From contig QNGE01000292.1 in assembly GCA_008508345.1 (NCBI GenBank), positions 62,001 to 126,000 on the forward strand: DNA of 64,000 nucleotides. Reading direction: 5' to 3'. A model generated the notes under the pieces. It had not been told where the DNA came from, ran no database searches, and saw only the letters and a program-made list of their open reading frames with translations. This document shows, piece by piece, positions 40,201 to 52,200 of this stretch. How positions within the stretch are numbered: position 1 is the stretch's first letter; each line of letters opens with the position of its first letter. The DNA is from Paragonimus westermani (taxonomy: Eukaryota; Platyhelminthes; Trematoda; Plagiorchiida; Troglotrematidae). The position numbers and the translations under genes were made by a program.

Positions 40201-43200
40201 GACTCTAAAGGTGTAGATGGATCTACTAGATCAAACGCACCATTACAGTCGAGAAATGTTAGACACCGGTAAACAAAACAGGACACTGCTTCACAATTTC
40301 GTGGAGAATGAAAACTTGATCAATACATCACCGCCAAAGACGAAACCCTGACTGTTCTCCCCTTGTGCTTGCCTCCCGGTCTATAGAGAGTCGATGAATT
40401 ACAATGGATACCAGAACCTTAGTGATGACTAGGGTCAACCTAATCCTCTTATGATTTTCCAAGAGTCCAGCACTCCTATCTCAAATATGAGAACAATTAT
40501 CGAATGACCCCAGCACGGAGGAATGGTCTCCGTGGTCCGCACAAATCGAAACAAGGGAGTCAAGGTCGCTAGTAACAAACACCCACCTTCTTTGAAAAGT
40601 GCCAGCACGAGATCATCTGAGCCAGCATACTTAGCATGTTTAACAGCCAAAATGCAATTGTTGAACTCAATCTTAATAGGTAGTCCTAACTCTACCGACC
40701 AGGATACTACATTACAAGGTTGCGGCGGTAACATATAAGAAGCAAGAGGCCAGCTGATTTCATTCAAAAATGTTCCGCCCATCGCTCTAACCTTCTAGAC
40801 TTATTATGAATGAATGTGCCATATGCCTTGTTAACAGCTTCATTGACAGACGGCCGCTCTGAAACAGTGGCACCGATAAGCTTCAAGAGTGTACCGGTGT
40901 TCCCTGAAGCAAAATCGACTTCCATTTCCTTAACGTTCTCCATTCGCTAAGCCTCACGACCGGCGAGCGGGCTACGTTACAACTCCCTACGAATATCTCT
41001 TCAAATCCTATTACGTGAACTGCCAGGAGTAACGATCCACATGACATCTAACAACTAACTCCGAAATCCAGTGTATTTTGTTCACAAATCACCGTGCCGT
41101 ATGACACAGTGCCCGCCTCATGAATGGCCGGAGACACTTCAGCTCAACAGTTGTGAGGATCTTCGGAGTGACAGCTGCTAAGCCTGCTTTCTAGACTAGC
41201 TTGACACTCATGTTTTACTGACAAAATAGCCCATTTCTCAACAGCCAGCCGTTGCTGTTGGTAGGGTCGTTGCTCAGCAAAAGTAAGAGCCAAACGGCGA
41301 AATGCAAACGCATGATCTGAGTCCAAGTGCGTGTTCTAATAAGAACGACAGTCCTGAATGAGGCTCCACCACCCATACTTAACAGCTATGTGGTCTACCT
41401 GAGACCAGGCCTAATTAGGAGAAAGGGGGCATCAAGTATAACAATGACGCACAAGATGTCTAAAACTAGTGCTGGCTAAAAATTGCCGATGATCAGCACA
41501 CACTTGCAACAGACACTCACCATTATTCGAACCACGTGATGCTATCCCAAACTCGCCCACCTAAACTATACTCGGCCTCACCAAGGCGACTGACCAGAGC
41601 GTTCACATCCCTGGCCAGAACAAAAACATCAGAACCACGTGTCAACCGAAGCAGGGTGGTCAGATCCACGTAAGAGACGTCCTTGACACCGATATCACTA
41701 CGTTCAGTTAGATGAAAAGATTTCTGAAGTTTTGCGTCCACAGCTGACACTAACTGAACCTGCCAAGTGGATGGCACAAAGTCCACTGCTAACAGGAATC
41801 AAATCTAACAATGCGGCTGCAACCGTCGTGTTGGGGACTATACCTACTCCAGCCTGACCGGTAGCTGGAGCCCTGAAGTCATCCGAAGTGTATAACCAGT
41901 ATCGAGTAGGTAGTGCGGGTATTGTTAGTTCCATAAATTTACTACTGTCCTGGATTCTAATCTCCCAAATACAGCAGACGTCAACATCCAACGAGTCTAA
42001 CGTTCATGCGACAGCAGCCTGTTAACCTGTCTGGTTTAAGGTGCGAACTTTGAAAGCACCCATATTACTTCCATTCTGGGTTTAAGCAAAGGAGGACAAC
42101 GGAGGCTTGGAGCTGAATGGTAAAAGATAGAAACCACCAACACATTTCTACTATGATTGGCTATATCTGTTGTGGGACCTGTAGAGTAATCAGTAGAAAT
42201 GAGGATCGGGAGGAGCCTGTGAGCTGAACTTGATAGAACTGTGGAGGAGGGGTAAGTAGTAGCATGTTTTCGCCTATCTACCATGCTGCATGCAGCAGAT
42301 AAAGCGGCCCGATCTGTACTGCGAAGCAACCGATGCGGCATGGAATTACTGATGTTGTGATTAGCCATGGGTGTTTGTGACCTGATATAATGCTAGGACG
42401 CTCAGTCCTGGACAGAACAACGATAAGGGCTCTCAACCAAAGCCTTTCGCTCAATAGCCTGTACCGATGGATAGCGGGTGAGACACTGTGCCGAAACGGG
42501 TACGGTTTTCTGAACAAAGATGCTAACAGCCTTCCAACCCAGCTTGGATGAGCAGGAGACTGTGGTTTGTCAGATCTCTACCTATTGACCTGCGTCGTAT
42601 GAGTGACGCTGTCGATGTGGTCGCCACACCGCCCAGTTTGGCCCAATGGGTCCTGGAGATGCGTAAATTATCAGGGTCCAGTTTTGTTTTGACGTTAGTA
42701 GATATACAGGCATTTTTATTTAACTGTACACTGATCCTCGCGTTGTCATTATGGTTTTCCAGCGTTAACGTATTACCAAGTGACTGAACTTCCGTTAGGT
42801 TGATCACAATAACCTGTGTACGAAAAATGTTATGATCAGTAGAGGAAGAAGGAAGGTCGGTTCCATTTTTATGTTCGGGAAGTCAACCGTAAGGTAGTAC
42901 GCATCATATTACTGGAGTTCATGATGGTTTCAGGTCTACGGTGACGCCATATCTTCACTAATACGTTTGAAACGTGCGTGTGGATGCCTACGCAGGTCGG
43001 TCAACCGATATAGTGAACGCTCAAGTGTGACTTTGGAACAGTGTACCTCACGTGACATGGCGGTCGTTAAACCCTGTACCATTCTGCTGCCACGACGTGG
43101 TAGTTAGGCTGGTGCGACTCACCGATCCAGAGGGCTGGGCTGACTGAGACTTCGGCCTCTCCATATGCAATCTTGTCAGATAAGCCAAAATGAAACAGTT

Positions 43201-46200
43201 GGATGAAATGAAGTACGAACAACATGACTGTACGTCGCACTACTGTTTGCGTAGGAGTGTGCAGGCAGAACTACGACATAGAGTGAACATCAGAACTATT
43301 CTCCTTCACACTTGCAGCACTGCTGTCATCCGAATCGAGAAGGAAGGGGTTAGAAAGGGTAACATCTAAACATAAGAGCACTCCGATCGCCCAGAGGATG
43401 ACTGTGACCGCAGCCATAGTATCCAATACGGTCGAAAAACACCCCGTATTTACCAAAAGTTTGATGTAGATTCGAATACGTCTACTGGGTGCGACAATGA
43501 CCATAATCAGGAATTAATGCCTTATTCAGTGCTCCACAGGGTCAGCTAAACGACTCAACGTCAGGTACGTCAGACACTCGAGTCATCGGCTCCGTGTAGG
43601 GTCCCCCAAGAAAACAAGAAAACATGTAATCCCACATATCAGACTTTTGAGCCAAAGACTCGGAGTGGTATCCCTCAAGCCAGCATAAACAACGGGGAGG
43701 TACTTTCCGACAGTGAAAGTATTTATCCATGATGACTTTCTCCTTCTATTTTGTCTCCTAATTTCTGTCTTCCTTGTGCCCTCGGGTGATAATTGTTTAT
43801 TGCTCGACAATCTGGTCAATATGTTGCTCTGGCAAGTACTCTGTGTGTCGGAGACGCGAGTCTACGTTTCTAGCACCGTTATTTACTTGGGCTTGCCTCT
43901 AGAAAACTCGACCCAAGTGTTTCTTTCTCAGTTTCTCTGGTGGCGCTGAAACTGAATCTCGTTATCGATCCACAGTGGGAATCGCACTGGGTCCCAGAGC
44001 AGAGTATTGTTTGCTCAACTGGATCCCACTGAGTGGTCGTTTGGACGCAGTCAGCTTAAACACATCAGTTGAAGACAGTCGAAGCAAATCATAAAAGTGC
44101 TGTATATCCATTATACAGGCGTACGCTCTAACATAATCGTTCGTATGCTACAAGAGATGAGTTTTACCACGCTCTGGTCGACCCTCTGAAGCACACTATA
44201 CATTGACATTATCATACAAACCAGTGATTGTAATGCTCAACTCGGTCGCCTTTCTTCTGAGGAAAAGCGGCCGGAAGGTGCGTTTGGTGTCCGGGAATAA
44301 CGCACTGGCATTGATGAAAGATTACTGCAGCAGTGCGCGTCGCATGGTCTCCACATTTCGACACAAGAAGGATACATAGGAACCTCCCTGTACTTCCCAG
44401 TCGTGAACAGAACTCGATCACATGGCAGCCAGTTACAGGTGGCGCCGAGCTATTAAAGACTGTCGTGCATTTTGGAGCAACTACGTGGACTCGGATAATG
44501 CTGTCATGCGTGCTGTTTTGTTTTGTCTTTTACTCATACACTTGCAAGTGCAAGTAATCAACTGCATTCGGGCGAGGAGAGTGTAATGAACGCTGACCAG
44601 GAAGCATTGGTGAGCAAGCTGTCCAATTTGAACCAACTGAGGGAACCCAATGAACATTAAGAGCAAATCGTAGCCACCGTGAAAGCTCGTCACGAAGAGG
44701 TGTGTTCCGAAGGAACTATGAATATGAGACAGAACTGGATTTCTGTCAAGTCGACAAATCTTGTGAACAAATGTCGTTCGATTTCACCTGGTTCTGAATA
44801 TGACGATGACCGTCGAGAAATTAAGCGCAAGCTAACCAAAATTTTGCGCAGACCATGAGCAACAATTAGTCGAACAGTCGAAAGAGATCGAATACACCTT
44901 TATCTGGGAACAGCAAAAGGCTTTTTCCCCGATCCATTTGTACTGGCCGTCGAGTCGGTAATAGTGAGACCATATGTGAAATAGGTGGTTTACTTGTCAC
45001 CGACAAATCGCGTCAACTTGGCAGGTGACCTTAACATTTTGAGGAATAGATTACCCGGCTTACACCCGATCACGTGGACGACGGGACACGATAGGTCAGT
45101 TAGTACGTTCTGGACAGCTCTTCATTAGAAGCAGAAGTAGCTCTGGGTCTTAGGTTGTTGGGACGTAACAAGGTTCGTGGACCAGAACTCTCTCCTTCTG
45201 TTTTCGTTAACGGTGGGGGGAGGCTGATACCAGAACTGACGAAACTTCTTTAGATGATCTGGGAAACTAAAGAGGCACCTGGTGATTGGTCCTTAGTAAC
45301 AGCAGATCAAGTTTCCCGAAAGGGTTCTCAAGACCGTGTAACCACCAGTTTACTAGTCTAGTGTACGTTGCGTCCAATTTACTCACTCGTCCTATACTAT
45401 GTCGGCTCCCTAAGCCCAGAGGAAGTCAGATACGTGAAGAACACCAGGAGTGTGGTCCGGTCGTGGGTGCGTTAAACACATTTCAACCTTAGAGCATCGA
45501 CACAATTACGCGAATTCGGTAGTCGGAGAAAAAAGGAATGAGCAACCCTATGAAAGGATTTGCAAAAGTCGAAATGAGTCTAATCTGTGGCCAATTCTGT
45601 GTCGGCAACCTCCGTCCAGAAGTCAAGAGCAACCAACTGATTAATGATGCATGAGCTGTCCCTACAGAGGCCAGGCTGTTCCTTGGTGATGAGTTACAGG
45701 CTTTCAATCCTTTCCCGGAGCCATCTAGTAAGCTCTCCAATGATTTCGAGACCAGTGAAAACAGCGTCATTGGCCGATAGTTTGCTGGGGTCATCTTTGT
45801 ATCCACTTATGGAGGTAGGTGTGATGGCGAACTGCTTCCACGACTTTGGTGGACAGCCAGTTGACAAAGAACGATTAAAAAGTGCTGTGAGCGGTTCTGC
45901 CCATTCGGTGGGTGAGACTTTTTAAGATGACAGGAGACGTCAAGTCTGGGTCAGATGACCTGTGATTAACTAGATTCTCTCATTTAATCTTGACTTGCGA
46001 TACTGGCATTTGAAGTAATCCAGTTGGGTTGCCTCCTGTGTGCTGAAAAGTCGTGCGGGATGTGTGGTTGTGCACACCTACGTACTGATTACCCAGAACG
46101 TTGGTTGCCTCTGCATCAGTATTAGTAAATTCACTAGAGTTATGTAGTTGCGAGCTGCCAACCTTACTCATTGTATGTGCTACGATTCCGCTGGAGAAAA

Positions 46201-49200
46201 TCCGTGTTGGTGGGGAAATCGACCTTCTCTGATAAGAGTCGTGGTACGGTTGTGCCAAATGACATACTTAACAAAAGCAAGTTCGGTTTGTTCGAGTTGG
46301 TACCTGTTCCAGACGGAACGTTTCAATACAATACAGTCTGCGTGTGAAACTTATGATGCAGGGTGGTAAAAACTAGTATAAGACAACGAACCAGACAGGG
46401 ACGGAATACATCACAAGTCAATCAGTATGTCCGTATCGAAGAACGCCTGTTTTTCCAATTCCCGCACAAAATAACCCTTCTTCCACAGGCTGTCTTGAAC
46501 CTTATCCTCACTGCACTGAAAGTAGTGAAATATCTAGTTGTGAACAACTGCCACACGGGCAATCGTATGGACATCGAAGTAAATTCCAGTCGGGGATTTC
46601 CGAACGTATGTTTCCCGCATATAACCATTTATCATAAATTCTTCCAGGGAGACGGATTGGGGTTTTGCTGACATACTTAAGACCTTTGATCGATTCCAGG
46701 AGGAAACTTCACTAGTTCAGTTACTCATGTGTACAGATGAATGCCGATGTGCCACAGGACTCCATTCTCTCACGACTGCTACCCCACATCCTCCTGCTTC
46801 CGTCGCACCTACACAAAGGATGTGGCTCTGCCGTTATTCAATCCAGTCAGCCAACACTCTACATCACAGCAGCTCGCATCAACTCGTGCATAGACCAGCA
46901 CCAGCAGGGTTTAAAAAGCTGTAGCCCCTAACACCCCCAAACTGGTTTATAAGCATCTCTCTCTACAACCTCTTATATCGTCGGCTCTAGGCTGTTCCGT
47001 ACCCTAAAGACAATTGCTGATTCAAAACGTTTGACTAAGTGTTTACCAAAAATTAATTTCCTCTAGAGTCAGTAAAACCTACGCCTCCTTTAAACTTGTA
47101 AATTATAAATGTCAAATTCGTATCGTTTTAAAGTGTTTCAGAAATCTAACATGCGTGTCGCCAAGACATCCTACCCCGTTGGATGTTGCTTGAGGCAAGT
47201 TTGTGGGATTTGTCAAAGATTCATAAAAATGCCGCTTACCGTCTTCGCTTCTACAGCAACTGCCGCTATCACGGAAAGGCTTTTTATGGAACGGACCGAT
47301 GTAATTTCTTTCCCAACTCATTTAAATCGTCCAAGGTGTTAATATGCACTGTCATCTACAGCAAATGACAATCACTCGTTGACGTACGAAGTTGCCAATC
47401 CCCTGTGGATTCCCCCATTCTATATTCTACAAAGATCTAAACGATGAGTTAACTAACGGCTGTTTAGTACCCACAAAAGTAATGTGCATTTTCTACTTTA
47501 TGCAGAAGGTCCGAAGACGAAGGATTTAACTCCTCCGCTGCAACCCCACAAACTGGTAAAAAGTGCAGTCGTGTCTGCCACTGACAATATAACGGAATAA
47601 ATAGTCCTTGTGAGATTAATAAGTGCTACGATAGATGTAAATTTGACGAAGTGAGCAATGTTAAAATATGAGCACTAAATTAAAAACGACACGAAATGTC
47701 TCCAAATCGATGCTTATATATTGGTTCAATTGTGATCCACTGGACTGAAAGTGAAGACTTCCTTGGATATTTTAGTCGAATAGTTCAATGAACGGGTGCG
47801 CTAGGAAGTGTTCACCGAGGAGTGAAGCGTTATCATTGGCTGACGTTGAGCCAACAAATACATAAAAGTGTAAAATCAGCAAAAAAGACACACATACGAA
47901 CACGTACTTTGGCGCTGGAATATTAGGTACAGCGACCTCAGAAGCAATCTGTTTTTGATCCGCTGCAAAGGGTGCCTCTGCGCGTGGGTATGTGAATCCG
48001 CCCAGTTTCAAACGTTCCTGGTCCACGTGACCCAAACTTTGGAGAAAGTATTCGTAAGCAACTTTTGCTGCGTCCGTCCACTGAACGGCGGGCATTTTGT
48101 TCACGTCTGCTTGAGCTACGGAGTCCGGCTGCCAAGTCTGTGGGTACTCTTTGTTGGTCAACTTTAGAACCCCCGGCTGATTTGATGCTAAAGTTACGGG
48201 CGTTCCACATTCAGACTGTCTGTGTCCTTGAGAAAAACTAGGTCGTACAACGACAACTGGCTTATTGGGTGCTAGTGGGAAAAGCGACGTAGGGAAGATG
48301 ATATGTGGATTTTAATCAACACCAAGCGAAGGAAGTAGAACCACACAGAGATAAAACAGCCAAAAACATCAAAAATGATGTAGCGCAACTTGAGGCTTAC
48401 TATCGTATTGCTATCTGATACCTGTCGGAACAGGCATTTTTAAAACCATGTGCTCACAAGTAAACAGCAGCAGAGTAAATAACAAAACTAACAGACTACT
48501 CAGTTTGCCAGCACAAAACGTGCCTGGATGCGTACGCACTGAGTACTTTCGGGCATTTGATGTCGCCATATTAGAAACAGGGATGTAGCCGTAATAACAT
48601 ACACCGGCATCCAATGTCCTTGTTCACATGAGCTGGAATGAAATTCCATCTTTCCATTTTTGAAGTGACTTCCGGTGATACTACAAACTAACGTTCGTAG
48701 AGAAAAAAACTTCAAGAACAGCGAGTTTTTAGATCACCGATAACCAGAAAGTGTTCTTGGCATTTGCAGCCGCAGCTTTTCGTTTATACGTGATTCACTA
48801 GGTCACCCATGAGCGGCACACTGTCGAGCCATGCAGACCTTCATGCTACGATATATGTATATATAGTGATTGCTAAATCTAGGTTCAACACATATGTCAA
48901 ACCTAGATTCAGATGTCACAACAATAGGGAACGCTAAACAAGGCTGAAGAGCGGTTCAAAGGATGATAGCGCCACTGACTCCGCGTACCACTTCATTCTT
49001 ACGCGCCTAACAAGATACAAGTGTCGTCCGATGGGTTCCAACCAGAAGGTCAATAACGTCGAAGCATTCAGCTTTGAAAGCCACTTTACACAAAGAACAA
49101 GAGGCTATTTTTCGCGGTAACATCGAAGTCTTGCGAACAGTGCACGACGCAGCAAAAAATAAAACAGCGTTCGTAAAACGTCGGAATTATCGAGGTCAGT

Positions 49201-52200
49201 ATGATGACCTGGTACGATTCCAATATCATAGGTCGAAGTATAAGTGGTTGGCGCTGATATACAACCATAGGAACAAGCCTTAATTTGAAGACGAAGGATA
49301 ATGGAAAGGTGGGGCGCAATTCCTTTAAATTACCGTGCCGAACCTCAAACAACCAACCCACTTAACTTCTACAGATAAACAACCGTGAGGGTAAGGGGAT
49401 GCCTGCAGACGAGCTTCTGGCGACTTCTACTAAATGACTTAAAAGTATATTAGATTCACTCTTAAGGGAATCAAAACGTTGTTCAGAGTGCGCTCACCAC
49501 ATGTACAGTGGCATGACGGTACCAATCGTGGAACGACGTCGGTATAAACAAGTCCACTCTTACGGCTGCATGAGGAAGTGTGCCCCGAAGCACTGCACAC
49601 CTTAGGTTTCAATAACAAGCTGGTGATACAATGATGCTACGGATGGCAGACAAAAACGCTCCTCAAGAGCTGAATAGTCAGCAACAGGGGATAACGACGG
49701 TTAGCAAACAACGACTCGAAATACCGCTCAAAAGATGGCGAAATCGAGTCCGGGCTGCTGCATCCGCTCTTGCCTGTTTGGGCAGCTTGACAGTACCCAG
49801 TTAATGAGGCACAGTGGAGGACACGGTGGCGAAAACCCAGTGAGATCGAAGTTGAGAATGTATCTGCTTTTTTAAAATTACGTGACCTCAGGTAAACTGA
49901 TAGGGCCAGCAAGACTTTCCAAAGAAGTGCACTTAACGGCCACTTCTGATATGCTGTCATGGATGGCGAACACGAGTACATATTCCTGATAATCATGAAA
50001 CGGTAACTTGCAATTAGAGGAGGAAAATGGTCGGTCGAAGACATGAACACCCTATGTGGCATCACAGACTTGGATGACACTGTGAGACTCTAAGTCGGTC
50101 ATCGAGATTAGCTTGACAATTCATCATGACATCTTTTAGAATGTGACCTAATATACGATAAAACAGAAAGTTGAGTCTGACAACTTTGTCATATACCAAT
50201 TATGAAGCCAACGGACTATGATGACTTGCTGTACTACACTCATCCGAAGCCTGAGGAGAAAGCACACTAGGGATGCTAACGTAATTTCAAGGCGCACTTT
50301 TCTACTTGAAACAAATCCAAAATTTTGTTCCGTCAACCGAGCCGACGGGCTCTATAACATCCAAGCGCACACTTTTGATTTTTAGGTGCGGATCTGTTTC
50401 AACACCTCGCGGGAAGTAAACATGAACAGCCGAGTGCCGGCCACGACAGGATGCTGCACCCAAGGGGGTGGTTGTCAGCACTCAACGTTACCACGTGGCA
50501 CACAAGGCTATGTGAGCAGGATGTTGTGGTGAGTACACCGCATAAGCAAAGATAAGGTTCGCCAGAAGGTTTTTGGAATGAGAGCTTCGGAAGTTAGGAC
50601 ACATTCTACAAGTACCATCTCATCGCTTAACGCCAGTAATGCCGGGATTGACATCCAGGTAGACAGCATGATGCCGGTTTGAGAGACGAACACTTTGGTG
50701 CAAAGGCCTCGAATAAAACTTGTGGTAGTAAACACTGTCGTGGACAACATAATTGAAGTCGGTGACGCTCCTGTTAGGAAAGTATCGGTTCTCTGCAGGT
50801 TCACATCTATTTTTGTTGTGAACCTGTTCCCCTCTCTACCTTCTGTAGTGCCTATGCTCACCACACTGAAGTAAAGTACGCAGGCATAAGTATTGTTTCA
50901 GTGATCGATTACATACATCATGAGCAGTCAGTGTGATCAGCATCAAATGAAATCTGTTCAGTAAAATCATCTTTTTCGCATTATGTTAGAATTTTTAACG
51001 GGTCACTCTTAAAAAGAAGCACTAGACTCGAGTTTCTTTCACGTTAGAGCACAATGGTGACTTGTTTTTTCCCATAATCGACATTTGAACTGAGATACAC
51101 GTTTGTAGGAGACGTGGTGATCCGCGAGCTAGTGATCTCACGCCACGTCCAACCAACTTAGCATCTAAACGTCAAACCATCAGCACTTACGGGTAATGCT
51201 CAAATCGCTCGATCGTCTCAAGAGCAGCCAGTTAATTTTCTGTTAGACCGGAGAGACTACCTGAGGAACATCACTACAGCGATAATTACGACGCTTCGTT
51301 GGTTATACAAACAGTAATTCCAGACGGCCAACACCAATATTGAATTCACTTGGACAGTACCCGGAACCATAAAACCAGGATTCCTTTCATTCGGTTCTAC
51401 GGCAAAGATCCCACACTGACATGACAATCGCACTGCTACGCCAGAGGTTCTCTAGTGGAGAAACTAGTCCAGCTGATGGGTCAACCATAGTCCCACTCTT
51501 CTTTGAGTGATATCTCAGCTAAGTACGTAGTTAGCGTGAGACAAGTTCGGCTTTGATGGCATTGAGGGCGGTGGCCGCCTAAAATCGAGACAACTTAGTG
51601 ACAACGACACGACTGCAACTGTAAGGCTGTGGTACCAGCTTCCGAAACTGTCCCTATGGTTTGGAAGTTCACTTGTGACCTCATCCCAGAGGATACCCAG
51701 TAAACTGCTATATAAAGGCTGAAATCTGGTCCACATCAAGAAGACAAATATTTGTAGCTGCCTGAGCAGAATATTGCAATTAATCGATAAACAAGATAGA
51801 AAGTAAGTAAATGGGGGGTTTAAGCCAAACAGATGGATATACACCACTTTCAGGCATTTGTAAGCGTTCATTGTAAATAATGATAATCCGGATAGACAGG
51901 AACAGTAAACAGCGAACTCCGTGAAAAGTTCTAAGATGTCCCCCAGTCACTCGCTACATTTCTGAATTAAGGCCAGAATTCCATCGTTGTCGGTCTTAGA
52001 TAACCTGGTTGAAAGTATGTAGTGGGAATGGTCTGTTAAATATCTGATGTTATTCGAGGTGATTAACAGACGTGCTTCAAGTACAACTGGGCACTTCATT
52101 TCAACTTTCACAGAACACCCATTTGGAATATAAACTAAACACCATTAGACTTTCGCCGCAACAGTTACCCTGATTTTTTTATCGTCTGTTGAGGATGAGG

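Larger units (their letters stand above)
38453..47907 (-). other. SMG6 intron 2
   Basis: A 9.46-kb intron, the largest in the gene. It holds LINE copy B (39221-42676) and a nest of plus- and minus-strand LINE remnants at 44.6-46.3 kb. A minus-strand ORF with a membrane-like segment at 43271-43504 is listed separately. 46.3-47.9 kb holds no recognised feature. Confidence 0.75.
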
